DNA of 45,947 nt from Candidatus Eiseniibacteriota bacterium (GTDB lineage Bacteria; Joyebacterota; Joyebacteria; Joyebacterales; Joyebacteraceae). A program made the position numbers and the translations under genes. The stretch covers positions 1 through 45,947 of the forward strand of contig JAUVLG010000012.1 of the NCBI GenBank assembly GCA_030595835.1. Direction: 5' to 3'. The notes beneath the pieces are model-generated. The model did not search any database and was not told the DNA's origin. It saw only the letters and a list, made by a program, of their open reading frames with translations. Below are positions 8,858-16,804 of the stretch, in pieces (the stretch's first letter is position 1; each line of letters starts with the position of its first letter).

Positions 8858-9139
8858 GTGACGATTGGCACTCTTGAGATTGTCCTCCTGATTCGCGAGA
8901 GTCACTCTCTGAAGTCACGGAGGAGGGTCGTCAAGAGCTTGGTAGACAGGATCAGGTCGAGGTTCAACGTGTCCGTCGCGGACATCGGGAACCAGAACTT
9001 GTGGCAGAAGGTTGTTATCGGTGTGGCGGTCGTCGCGAACGACGGCCGCTACGTCAATCAGGTCCTGTCCAAGGTCCTGGATCTGGTCGCTTCCGATCTG
9101 CGGGCCGAGATCATCGACCAATCGATGGAGATCCGGTAG
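8858..9139 (+). CDS. DUF503 (YlxP-like) protein
   Basis: 93 residues from GTG at 8858, 26 bases after infB. The sequence 'LIRESHSLKSRRRVVKSLVD' matches the DUF503 signature (hSLKeKRrvvksl), followed by 'FNVSVADIGNQNLWQKVVIG' (family FNVSVAEvg.qdlwq). YlxP proteins sit between infB and rbfA in many bacteria and have been linked to ribosome assembly, but their biochemical role is not settled. Context agrees. Confidence 0.92.
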   Translation: MTIGTLEIVLLIRESHSLKSRRRVVKSLVDRIRSRFNVSVADIGNQNLWQKVVIGVAVVANDGRYVNQVLSKVLDLVASDLRAEIIDQSMEIR

Positions 9140-9178
9140 GGCACGGCACGAGGATCGCGAGAGCTGGAGGGATCTCTT

Positions 9179-9595
9179 TTGGTTCACAAGAGAGTGCTCA
9201 GAGTGGGCGAGGCCATCAAGAGAGAGCTGGGCTTCATCCTCGACAGGAAGCTCAGCGACCCGCGCGTAGGGATGGTGACCGTAACGCGCGTGGATCTGTC
9301 CGAGGACCTGCGCTACGCGAAGGTCTTTGTCAGCTTCCTCAGCGACGAGGATGAGCGGGAGAAGTCGCTCCGGGTGCTGCGCAAGGCGCGTCGATTCATC
9401 AGGGGCGAACTCGCGCACGCGCTCAGGTTTCGTGTTGCGCCGGAGCTCACGTTCCTGATCGACGAGTCGTCGGGGAACTACATCCGCATCTCAGAGGTGC
9501 TCAAGGACATACAGGAAGAGGACTCGGAGGGACGCGGTGGACGACTTGACGAAGACAGCGGCGGAGAACCGCAGGAAGATCCTGGAAGCCCTTGA
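9179..9595 (+). CDS. rbfA: Ribosome-binding factor A
   Basis: 138 residues from TTG at 9179 with a strong CTGGAGGG ribosome site. RbfA is a KH-fold protein needed for late 30S maturation. Family hallmarks are 'RVGEAIKRELGFIL', 'DPRVGMVTVTRVDLSEDLRY' and 'LRFRVAPELTFLIDES'. The C-terminal 20 residues are acidic and Gly-rich and overlap nrnA by 59 bases in another frame, an unusually long overlap. Confidence 0.96.
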   Translation: MVHKRVLRVGEAIKRELGFILDRKLSDPRVGMVTVTRVDLSEDLRYAKVFVSFLSDEDEREKSLRVLRKARRFIRGELAHALRFRVAPELTFLIDESSGNYIRISEVLKDIQEEDSEGRGGRLDEDSGGEPQEDPGSP

Positions 9596-10529
9596 GGGGG
9601 CGGGCCCCTTTCTGATCACGTTTCACAGAAAGCCCGACGGCGATGCTCTCGGGAGCGGCCTGGCGCTGGGACTGTGGCTCGAGGCGCGAGGCAAGCGGGT
9701 AGAAGTCGTCAGCTCTGACGGCGTGCCGGATCCGTTCGGCTTCCTCCCATCGGCCGACCGCGTACTCACGGACACTCCACCTGACATTCTCGGATGCACA
9801 GCCTTCGTCCTGGACACCCCCGACGCACCCAGAGCCGCGCTCGCGGAAGGGGTGCTTGCGCGAGCCGCCCTCGTGGTCAACATCGACCACCATCCCGACA
9901 ACACCAACTACGGCGATGTCAATCTTGTGGACGCGTCGGCATCGTCGGTGGCGCTCATCATCTACGAACTGCTCGCGGACGCCGGGGAGCTGCCGGCCGA
10001 CATCTCGTCGCTCCTCTACGTCGGGGCCATGACGGACACGGGCGGCTTCCGATTCAGGAACACGGACGCGCGCACCCTTCGCGCGGCTGCAGATCTCGTG
10101 GCCCTCGGGGCCAGTCCCGGCGACCTCGCCAACGCCGTCTACGGCGAGCAGCCCCTGGGGCGTCTGAGGCTGCTCGGGAAGGTTCTCTCGACGACGGAGA
10201 CGGAGTTCGACGGGCGCGTGGCGGTCTCGGTGTTGACGGAACGTATGAAGAGCGACGCCGGATCGACAGGGGAGGACATAGAGGGTATGGCCTCCTTCGG
10301 GCGCCTGATCCGCGGAGTCGAGGTTGCTCTCCTCCTGCGTGAGGAGGACGGCCGCATCCGGGCGAGTCTCAGGTCGAAGGGCGTTGTCGATGTCAATGCT
10401 ATCGCGTGCCGTCTCGGTGGTGGGGGACACAAGGCGGCGGCCGGGGTACTGCTCGAGGGGCCGATCGAGTCGGCCCGGGAGCGATTGCTCGAGGTGGTCG
10501 CCGAGGCCATGACCAGGGAGGATGCGTGA
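9537..10529 (+). CDS. nrnA: NrnA-type bifunctional oligoribonuclease / pAp phosphatase (DHH family)
   Basis: 330 residues from GTG at 9537, with GGAGG just upstream inside rbfA. DHH motifs are intact: 'FHRKPDGDALGSGLAL' (motif I), 'LDTPD' (II), 'NIDHHPDN' (III, the DHH), 'GAMTDTGGFRF' (IV), and the DHHA1 glycine motif 'GGGGHKAAAG' near the C-terminus. NrnA enzymes degrade 2-5 nt RNA fragments and dephosphorylate 3'-phosphoadenosine 5'-phosphate. The position between rbfA and truB is conserved in many bacteria. The stop overlaps truB by four bases (GTGA), implying translational coupling. Confidence 0.95.
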   Translation: MDDLTKTAAENRRKILEALEGAGPFLITFHRKPDGDALGSGLALGLWLEARGKRVEVVSSDGVPDPFGFLPSADRVLTDTPPDILGCTAFVLDTPDAPRAALAEGVLARAALVVNIDHHPDNTNYGDVNLVDASASSVALIIYELLADAGELPADISSLLYVGAMTDTGGFRFRNTDARTLRAAADLVALGASPGDLANAVYGEQPLGRLRLLGKVLSTTETEFDGRVAVSVLTERMKSDAGSTGEDIEGMASFGRLIRGVEVALLLREEDGRIRASLRSKGVVDVNAIACRLGGGGHKAAAGVLLEGPIESARERLLEVVAEAMTREDA

Positions 10530-11455
10530 ACCGTGTCCTGATCATCGACAAGCCCAGGGGTCTCACCTCGCATGACGTTGTGGCACGCGTCCGTCGAATG
10601 ACGCGGACGCAGAAGGTGGGACACGCCGGCACCCTCGATCCCGCCGCCACTGGAGTGCTGGTCGTGCTCGTGGGGAAGGCCACGAGGCTGGCCCAGTTCT
10701 TCGTTGATCTGGAGAAGTGCTACAGGGGGCGTGTTGTCCTGGGCGTCACCACGAACACCCAGGATGCGGAAGGGGATGTTGAGTCGACCGCAGATGCTTC
10801 CGGTGTGACGCGAGCGCAGATAGAGGATGCGTTCGCGGCGTTCGAGGGAGAGAGCGAGCAGGTACCGCCCATGGTCTCCGCGCTCAAGCGCGACGGGATC
10901 CCGCTCTACGTTCTTGCGAGACGCGGCGAGGTCGTGGAGCGAGCGCCGAGGCCGATCACGATCAGAGGACTGACCGTGCTCTCCGTCGAGATGCCGGAAG
11001 TGGAATTCGAGATGACGTGCTCCAAAGGGACGTATGTTCGTACGCTCGCCGCGGACATCGGGGAGCGGCTCGGCTGCGGCGGTCACCTCGGTACGCTGGA
11101 GAGAACCGCCGTGGGGTCGTTCCACGTGGACGGCGCAACGCCCCTGGACAAGCTGGCCGAGGCCCTGGCAAGCAGCGAGGGCGTTGGATACTCGATGTAC
11201 GATGCTCTGCCTTTCATGCCCGAGGTGCGCGTGACCGAGGGAGAAGAGGAAGCCCTCTCGACAGGCGGCGCGATAGAGGTCGACAGCGAGCGGCTCGCCG
11301 ACATGGCGGGGAGTTTCTTCCGGCTCAGCGTGGATGGCTCGGAGCTCGTGGCAGTGGGCAAGAGAGTAGACCAGCCGGACGGGAGCGGCGGCGATGCGGC
11401 CGCCCCCGGGAAGATCCGGATACAGCCGGTCCGGGTGTTCGTGGAGCCCGTCTGA
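10526..11455 (+). CDS. truB: tRNA pseudouridine-55 synthase TruB
   Basis: 309 residues from GTG at 10526, inside the GTGA overlap with nrnA. It makes the universal pseudouridine 55 in the tRNA T-loop. It shows 'NRVLIIDKPRGLTSHDVV' at the N-terminus, the catalytic segment 'GHAGTLDPAATGVL' with the active Asp, and 'CSKGTYVRTLAADIGERLGC' in the core. A PUA-like C-terminal extension (about 225-309) is present. The frame is open upstream of the start, but homology begins at this GTG. Confidence 0.96.
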   Translation: MNRVLIIDKPRGLTSHDVVARVRRMTRTQKVGHAGTLDPAATGVLVVLVGKATRLAQFFVDLEKCYRGRVVLGVTTNTQDAEGDVESTADASGVTRAQIEDAFAAFEGESEQVPPMVSALKRDGIPLYVLARRGEVVERAPRPITIRGLTVLSVEMPEVEFEMTCSKGTYVRTLAADIGERLGCGGHLGTLERTAVGSFHVDGATPLDKLAEALASSEGVGYSMYDALPFMPEVRVTEGEEEALSTGGAIEVDSERLADMAGSFFRLSVDGSELVAVGKRVDQPDGSGGDAAAPGKIRIQPVRVFVEPV

Positions 11456-11560
11456 GACCCTGAGGAGCGGTCCCGGGCCCAGGTTGGAGGCGCGGCCGCT
11501 CAGGGGACATCGCTGCCGGCGCGCCGGGTGAAGGACATCGAGAGGGAGCAGGACACGAGC

Positions 11561-12493
11561 ATGCGAGTGGCACGGACACCCACGGATCTTGCGGCCGAGA
11601 GTGCCGACCAGTTGACATTCACTCTCGGGAACTTCGACGGCTTGCATCTGGGACATCAGGCGGTCATCGCCGAACTCGTGGGTAGCTCGCGCGCCCGCGG
11701 TGGAACATCCGTGGTGGTGACTTTCGATCCGCACCCGCTGTCGATTATCCATCCGGATCGCACGCCCCGGCTCCTGACCCCGTTGGCCGAGAAGCTCGAT
11801 GCAATGGCTGATACGGGCATCGACGTCGTGCTGGTGATCGATTTCACGTCCGAGCTGGCATCGGAGGACGCGCGGACCTTTCTCTCATGGCTCGGTGTAG
11901 TGCGGGGGTCGCATCTGGTCCTGGGTTACGATTTCCAGATGGGGCGGGGGCGCGCGTGTGGACTGGCCGCGCTGTCGGGGATGGGCGCGGAACTCGGATA
12001 CGGTGTCGATGTCGTCGCGGCGGTCGAGCACGATGGCCTGGCGATATCGAGCTCCAGGATTCGTGAGAGCGTGGGGCGAGGGGACGTGCAGGACGCGGCA
12101 GCGATGCTTGGCCGTCCCTACTCCATTGCCGGCGGTGTGGTTGAGGGAAGCGGCGTAGGTCGTGGGATGGGCAGCCCGACCGCCAATCTGCTGGTTCCGG
12201 CCGAGAAACTGATCCCAGGCGACGGGGTCTATTTCGTGACGACCGAGAGCCTCGGAGGGCGTCCGGGGCTCATGTATGTGGGTACCAGGCCCACTCTGGA
12301 GGGCGGACCGCGCGTTGCCGAGGTGCACGTGCTGGACTTCGAGGGAGACCTTTACGGGCAGGAACTGCGTGTCGGATTGCGGAGGCGCCTGAGAGGCGAA
12401 TTGCGCTTCGGCAGCCGGGAGGAGCTCAGGCAGCGCATCAAGGAGGACGTGAAGCGCGCCCGAGAGCTGGCAGAGGGTGGCGGCGGTATGTGA
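11561..12493 (+). CDS. ribF: Bifunctional riboflavin kinase / FAD synthetase RibF
   Basis: About 310 residues. N-terminal FAD synthetase (nucleotidyltransferase): 'LGNFDGLHLGHQAVI' with the HxGH-type motif, 'TFDPHPL', and 'ISSSRIRESVGRGDV'. C-terminal riboflavin kinase: 'GRGMGSPTANLLV' and 'RPTLEGGPRVAEVHVLDF'. It makes FMN and FAD from riboflavin and ATP. An in-frame GTG at 11528 would add 11 residues; the ATG at 11561 gives the family's usual start and length. The upstream gap of 105 bases shows no clear promoter, so cotranscription with truB is likely. Confidence 0.94.
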   Translation: MRVARTPTDLAAESADQLTFTLGNFDGLHLGHQAVIAELVGSSRARGGTSVVVTFDPHPLSIIHPDRTPRLLTPLAEKLDAMADTGIDVVLVIDFTSELASEDARTFLSWLGVVRGSHLVLGYDFQMGRGRACGLAALSGMGAELGYGVDVVAAVEHDGLAISSSRIRESVGRGDVQDAAAMLGRPYSIAGGVVEGSGVGRGMGSPTANLLVPAEKLIPGDGVYFVTTESLGGRPGLMYVGTRPTLEGGPRVAEVHVLDFEGDLYGQELRVGLRRRLRGELRFGSREELRQRIKEDVKRARELAEGGGGM

Positions 12494-12520
12494 GCGCGGG
12501 CGGCGTGTGGCTTTTCCCGT

Positions 12521-12549
12521 TTGACACTCCATGGGTCTTGTGCTAAGTT
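12521..12549 (+). promoter_or_regulatory. Promoter of rpsO
   Basis: A consensus TTGACA (12521-12526), a 17-base spacer and TAAGTT (12544-12549) preceded by TGC form an extended -10 promoter about 50 bases before rpsO. Start of transcription is expected near 12556. Confidence 0.75.
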
Positions 12550-12600
12550 GACCGGAGTATTGTTGGTTCCTGAAGGTTCGATAGATGGAGGAAGCAGAAA

Positions 12601-12870
12601 TTGTCGTTGAGCAAGGAGAAGAAGAGGGAGATCGTGCAGCGCTTCGAGACCCACTCTGGTGACACCGGGTCCGCCGAGGTGCAGATCGCGCTTCTGACGG
12701 AAAGAATCGAGACCCTCTCACAGCATTTTGAGAAGCACAAGAAGGACAACCACTCACGGCTTGGACTACTGAAGATGGTAGGGAAGAGGCGTCGCCTCCT
12801 GAACTACCTCAAGGACCAGAAGTCCGATAGCTACAAGTTGGTGCTCAAAGAATTGGGGTTGCGCAGGTAA
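12601..12870 (+). CDS. rpsO: 30S ribosomal protein S15
   Basis: 89 residues, exactly the usual length, from TTG at 12601 with GGAGGA upstream. It shows 'FETHSGDTGSAEVQIALLTE' and 'HFEKHKKDNHSRLGLLKMVG', then 'RRRLLNYLK', the rRNA-binding helices of S15. S15 binds 16S rRNA early in assembly of the 30S platform. It has its own promoter and is followed by a hairpin before pnp, the same rpsO-pnp order as in most bacteria. Confidence 0.98.
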   Translation: MSLSKEKKREIVQRFETHSGDTGSAEVQIALLTERIETLSQHFEKHKKDNHSRLGLLKMVGKRRRLLNYLKDQKSDSYKLVLKELGLRR

Positions 12871-12906
12871 TTGGTACCTGCAGACTGCGCGCCGCCCATT
12901 TGCTGG

Positions 12907-12930
12907 CCCTCCCGCGAGCTTACGGGAGGG
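12907..12930 (+). terminator. Hairpin between rpsO and pnp
   Basis: CCCTCCCG (12907-12914) and CGGGAGGG (12923-12930) form a perfect 8-bp stem with an 8-base loop, followed by TCTTGTACT. The T-tract is weak, so it may be a partial terminator or an RNase processing site, as in the rpsO-pnp spacer of other bacteria. Confidence 0.7.
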
Positions 12931-12968
12931 TCTTGTACTAGATACTCAGGCGCGCTTGGAGGTAAGTG

Positions 12969-15149
12969 ATGCACAAGGTAGAGATAGAGTGGGCAGGAAG
13001 AACACTGTCCATCGAGACTGGCAGGCTCGCAAGGCAGGCCGGTGGCGCCACGCTGGTTCAGTACGGCGACACGGTCATCCTTGCCACGGCCACGATCTCG
13101 AAACACGAGACGCCGAGGGACTTCCTTCCTCTCTTCTGTGAGTACAGGGAGAAGTTCTACGCGGCTGGCAAGATCCCGGGCGGCTTCTTCAAGCGTGAGG
13201 GCAGACCTCAGACGAAGGAAGTCCTGAGCTCGAGACTCATCGACCGGCCCATCCGTCCGCTGTTGCCGTCTCACATGAGAAACGAGATCCAGCTCTACGT
13301 GAACGTCCTCTCGGCGGACACTCAGAACGATCCTGACATCCTGGCCTTGATCGGTGCAAGCGCGGCGCTGTCTATCTCGACGGCCCCGTTCGAGGGACCG
13401 ACCGCCGCCGTGCGGATCGGGCTTGTGGATGGCGAGTACCTCGTCAACCCGACGTTCGAAGCGCTTGAGGAGAGCCGTCTCAATCTCGTCATCGCCGGCA
13501 CGGACGAGGCGGTCGTGATGGTCGAGGGATCCGCGCTCGAGATATCCAATGAGGAGATGCAGAAGGCGCTTGAGATCGGGCACGCCGAGCTCAGGAAGGC
13601 CATTGCTCTTCAGAATGAGCTCCTGTCGAAGCTCGAGATCAAGAAGATTGAGATCCCGGCGCCTGAGCTGCCGGTTGGGCTCGCGGAGCGCATCGAGAGC
13701 GACTACGGCGCTCGTGTGGTTGAGGCGGTCCACATTCAGGAGAGGTTGCCGCGGGGCGAGGCCCTCGACGCGATCAAGGAAGAGGCTCGTGCCGCTCTCG
13801 ACGAGCAGTATCCGGAGCAGAGAGGGGTCATCGGCGGCATCCTCCACGACCTGGAAAAGGCCGAGATCCGCAGGAGAGTCCTCGACGACGGCACGCGTGT
13901 GGACGGCCGCGGCATAGACGATGTCAGGTCGATCACGTGTGAGACATCGGTCCTGCCTCGGACGCACGGATCGGCCGTCTTCACTCGAGGCGAGACGCAG
14001 GCCCTCGCGGTCATGACCCTGGGCTCGACTCGTGACGAGCAGAAGATCGACGCGCTCGAGGGGGAGTCCTGGCGGAGCTTCATGCTGCACTACAACTTCC
14101 CGTCGTTCTCAGTCGGTGAGGTGAGGCCCATCAGGGGACCGGGGCGGAGAGAGATCGGCCACGGCAATCTGGCGGAGCGGGCTCTCACGCCCATCATCCC
14201 GCTGGACGAGGTCTTTCCCTATACCATCCGGCTCGTGTCCGATGTTCTCGAGTCGAACGGCTCGTCGAGCATGGCCACGGTCTGTGCCGGTTCACTGGCG
14301 CTGATGGACGCGGGCGCGCCCATCAAGACGGGCGTCGCGGGCGTCGCGATGGGACTCATCAAGGAAGGCGACCGCTACGCGGTGCTGACGGATATCCTCG
14401 GGCTCGAGGATCATCTCGGTGACATGGATTTCAAGGTCGCCGGCACCCGCGAGGGCATCACGGCCTTCCAGCTCGATTCGAAGATCGGCGCCATCCCGCC
14501 GGAGCTGCTGATCGAAGCCCTGGGGAAGGCGATCACGGCCCGCGTGCACATCCTGGATATCATGGATGCTGAGCTGTCCGCGCCAAGGCCGCAGCTGTCC
14601 GACTACGCGCCGCGAATCGTCATGGTGACGGTCCCGCCGGAGAAGATCGGTGAGATCATCGGTCCAGGCGGCAGGGTCATCAGGAAGATGCAGGAAGAGA
14701 CAGAGACGAAGATCGACATCAACGACGAGGGCATCGTCAAGATCTCCGGTGACAAGGCTGACGGCGTTCAGGCCGCGCGGGAGACCATCGAGCTCATGAT
14801 GAAGGAGCCCAAGGTCGGCGAGGAGTACGAGGGGCCGGTTAAGAGCATCACGGATTTCGGCGCCTTCATAGAGATACTCCCGAATCGCGACGGACTCTGC
14901 CACATTTCCGAGCTCGAGTACCATCGGGTCAACTCGGTTGAGGACGTGGTGAAGATGGGGGAGATGGTCAAGGTCAAGGTCATCGGCATCGAGGACCACG
15001 GCAAGGTGAGGCTTTCGCGTAAGGCGCTCATGCCGAAGCCGGAAGGCTACGTGGAGCCACCGAAGCGCGAGAGGCCTGTGAGATCCGGCGGAAGATCGTC
15101 GGGCGGAAGATCGTCAGGCGGACGCGGTGGCGGTCGCGGCAGGCGCTAG
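12969..15149 (+). CDS. pnp: Polyribonucleotide nucleotidyltransferase (PNPase)
   Basis: 726 residues. PNPase degrades RNA 3'-5' using phosphate and can add tails; it is a trimeric part of RNA decay. Domains: first RNase PH (about 10-140), helical linker, second RNase PH (about 315-545, 'GRDEQKID'-like 'TRDEQKID', 'FMLHYNFPSFSVGEVRP', 'GRREIGHGNLAERAL'), KH ('IIGPGGRVIRKMQEET'), S1 ('GPVKSITDFGAFIEI'). The metal-binding 'DILGLEDHLGDMDFKVAGT' is intact. The tail is Gly/Arg/Ser-rich. ATG at 12969 was chosen over GTG at 12966 because GGAGG (12958-12962) then has normal spacing. Confidence 0.97.
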   Translation: MHKVEIEWAGRTLSIETGRLARQAGGATLVQYGDTVILATATISKHETPRDFLPLFCEYREKFYAAGKIPGGFFKREGRPQTKEVLSSRLIDRPIRPLLPSHMRNEIQLYVNVLSADTQNDPDILALIGASAALSISTAPFEGPTAAVRIGLVDGEYLVNPTFEALEESRLNLVIAGTDEAVVMVEGSALEISNEEMQKALEIGHAELRKAIALQNELLSKLEIKKIEIPAPELPVGLAERIESDYGARVVEAVHIQERLPRGEALDAIKEEARAALDEQYPEQRGVIGGILHDLEKAEIRRRVLDDGTRVDGRGIDDVRSITCETSVLPRTHGSAVFTRGETQALAVMTLGSTRDEQKIDALEGESWRSFMLHYNFPSFSVGEVRPIRGPGRREIGHGNLAERALTPIIPLDEVFPYTIRLVSDVLESNGSSSMATVCAGSLALMDAGAPIKTGVAGVAMGLIKEGDRYAVLTDILGLEDHLGDMDFKVAGTREGITAFQLDSKIGAIPPELLIEALGKAITARVHILDIMDAELSAPRPQLSDYAPRIVMVTVPPEKIGEIIGPGGRVIRKMQEETETKIDINDEGIVKISGDKADGVQAARETIELMMKEPKVGEEYEGPVKSITDFGAFIEILPNRDGLCHISELEYHRVNSVEDVVKMGEMVKVKVIGIEDHGKVRLSRKALMPKPEGYVEPPKRERPVRSGGRSSGGRSSGGRGGGRGRR

Positions 15150-15181
15150 ACCGACCGAGACAGAGATACGCATGGCGGACT

Positions 15182-15207
15182 GACGGCGGCCGGGACCGGC
15201 CGCCGTC
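15182..15207 (+). terminator. GC-rich hairpin after pnp
   Basis: GACGGCGGCC (15182-15191) pairs perfectly with GGCCGCCGTC (15198-15207) around GGGACC; one more G-C pair leaves a tetraloop. No T-run follows, so it may serve mainly to protect the pnp 3' end rather than stop transcription. Confidence 0.5.
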
Positions 15208-15264
15208 GGAGCCGCTGCCCTGGAACGACGTCCCGCCCAGGACCGAATCGGAGTGTGTGCGGCG

Positions 15265-15732
15265 ATGGACAGGATCGAGATCGAGATAGTGCGGCTTCCA
15301 GGTTCCGAGGGGCTGCCGTTGCCTTGCCGCATGAGCAGCGGGGCAGCGGGCCTGGACCTGCCGGCGGCGGTCGCGGAGCCTGTTACCATCGCCCCGGGTG
15401 CGATCGAGCTCGTCCCGACGGGATTCGCCATCGCGGTTCCTGCGGGGTACGAGGCCCAGGTGCGGTCGCGGAGTGGCATGGCCCTGAAGCACGGGGTCTT
15501 TGTGCTCAACAGTCCCGGGACGATCGACTCGGACTACCGGGGCGAAGTGGGTGTGATCCTGGCCAACATGGGTGGGGAGTCCTTCACGATCGTGCGAGGC
15601 GACAGGGTCGCTCAGCTGGTCGTTGGGCGTGTGGCCAGCGTGTCGTGGGTAGAGGGCGAGGCTCTGGTGTCCACTGGGCGCGATTCGGGCGGATTCGGCC
15701 ACACGGGCGGCCACGGCGGCGCCGGTTCCTGA
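15265..15732 (+). CDS. dut: dUTP diphosphatase (dUTPase)
   Basis: 155 residues, normal for trimeric dUTPase. It hydrolyses dUTP to dUMP, keeping uracil out of DNA and supplying dTMP synthesis. All five motifs are visible: I 'GAAGLDLPA', II 'RSRSGMALK', III 'NSPGTIDSDYRGEVGVIL', IV 'GDRVAQLVV' and V 'RDSGGFGHTG'. An in-frame GTG at 15253 would add four residues; ATG at 15265 is preferred. Fifteen bases separate its stop from the prenyltransferase gene. Confidence 0.95.
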   Translation: MDRIEIEIVRLPGSEGLPLPCRMSSGAAGLDLPAAVAEPVTIAPGAIELVPTGFAIAVPAGYEAQVRSRSGMALKHGVFVLNSPGTIDSDYRGEVGVILANMGGESFTIVRGDRVAQLVVGRVASVSWVEGEALVSTGRDSGGFGHTGGHGGAGS

Positions 15733-15746
15733 AGGGGAGGGAGCGA

Positions 15747-16706
15747 ATGCCTGGTGCCGAGGGCCTCAAGCGCTCGCTTTTCCGCAGTCTGGATTTCATC
15801 TTCATTCTGAGGCCCACTGTCGTAGTCGGCATGTGGGTCTTCTTCTTTGCCGGTGCGGCGCTGGCGGTGCGGGCGAGCGGCGGCTCCCTGCCCTTGCTCG
15901 CTTCATCCAGAGGCCTGCTGCTGGGATTCGGGGCCATGACCGCCGCTCTCGGCGGTGGGTGCCTTCTCAATCAGATCTCCGACGTCGAAACAGATCGGGT
16001 CAATGAGAAGCTCTTCTTCCTGCCGCGCGGACTCATCTCGATGCGCGCGGCCTGGGTGGAGCTGGCCGTCGTGTGGGTTCTGGCGGCGGCTCTGGCCGCT
16101 CCTCTGTCGCCGGCTTTCAGGGTCGTGCTGGCGGCCTCGCTGTTCCTGAACGTAACCTACTCGGCGCCGCCGGTCAGGGCCAAGTCGAGCTGTCCGTGGG
16201 ACATGGTGTGGAACGGGCTTGGGTTCGGTCTTGTCTCCGCGGTGGCTGGATGGGCCAGCGTTGCGCCGCTGAGCCCGGCGATCATCCCGCTCGGTCTGAC
16301 GTACACTCTGGCCGTCGCCGGCGTGACCGCGTCGACGACGGTGCTTGACGTGGAAGGGGACCGAGCGGAGGGGCTGAAGACCACCGCGGCTGTTCTCGGG
16401 GCGTCGGGCGCGAGCGCTCTCACTCTCGTCCTCGTGGGTGCAGCCGGGATCATGGGCGCGGTGCTGCGCGATCCGCTCGGTTTCTTCGGGCCGGTGCTCG
16501 CTCTGCCGCTTCTCGTCCGGGCGCACGTGACGCGCGACAGAACGCACCGGATTGCGGCAAACCAGGTCATGGTGGCCGCGTTCGCGGTCGTCGCGTCGAT
16601 TCGCGCGCCGTATCTGCTTCTGCTGCTCGCCTTCGTCTATTTCGGGTCGCGGGCCTACTACAGGGCGCGCTTCGGCCTGTCCTACCCCGGCGCCGGGACC
16701 CCGTAG
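15747..16706 (+). CDS. UbiA-family prenyltransferase
   Basis: 319 residues, ATG at 15747 with GGGGAGGG upstream. It is strongly hydrophobic with about eight membrane segments. The two Asp-rich Mg-prenyl-diphosphate sites of the UbiA family are present: 'NQISDVETDRVNEKLFFLPRG' shortened here as NQISDVETD, and 'LDVEGDRAEGLKTTA'. These enzymes attach an isoprenoid chain to an aromatic or other acceptor in the membrane, as in quinone, chlorophyll or archaeal-type lipid synthesis. The acceptor cannot be told from sequence, and neighbours (dut, trkH) do not help. Confidence 0.85.
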   Translation: MPGAEGLKRSLFRSLDFIFILRPTVVVGMWVFFFAGAALAVRASGGSLPLLASSRGLLLGFGAMTAALGGGCLLNQISDVETDRVNEKLFFLPRGLISMRAAWVELAVVWVLAAALAAPLSPAFRVVLAASLFLNVTYSAPPVRAKSSCPWDMVWNGLGFGLVSAVAGWASVAPLSPAIIPLGLTYTLAVAGVTASTTVLDVEGDRAEGLKTTAAVLGASGASALTLVLVGAAGIMGAVLRDPLGFFGPVLALPLLVRAHVTRDRTHRIAANQVMVAAFAVVASIRAPYLLLLLAFVYFGSRAYYRARFGLSYPGAGTP

Positions 16707-16738
16707 CGCCCTCACAATGGTACTGACGGGCTTTTCCA

Positions 16739-16768
16739 TTGACATCCGTCGAGCACGCTTCCTATTCT
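16739..16768 (+). promoter_or_regulatory. Promoter of trkH
   Basis: TTGACA (16739-16744) and TATTCT (16763-16768) are separated by 18 bases, 36 bases before the trkH GTG. A 17-base spacing would give CTATTC. It sits in the only gap between the prenyltransferase and trkH. Confidence 0.65.
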
Positions 16769-16804
16769 CGGCAAGTTCATTGAGACCTTCCGGGAGGATC
16801 AGAC

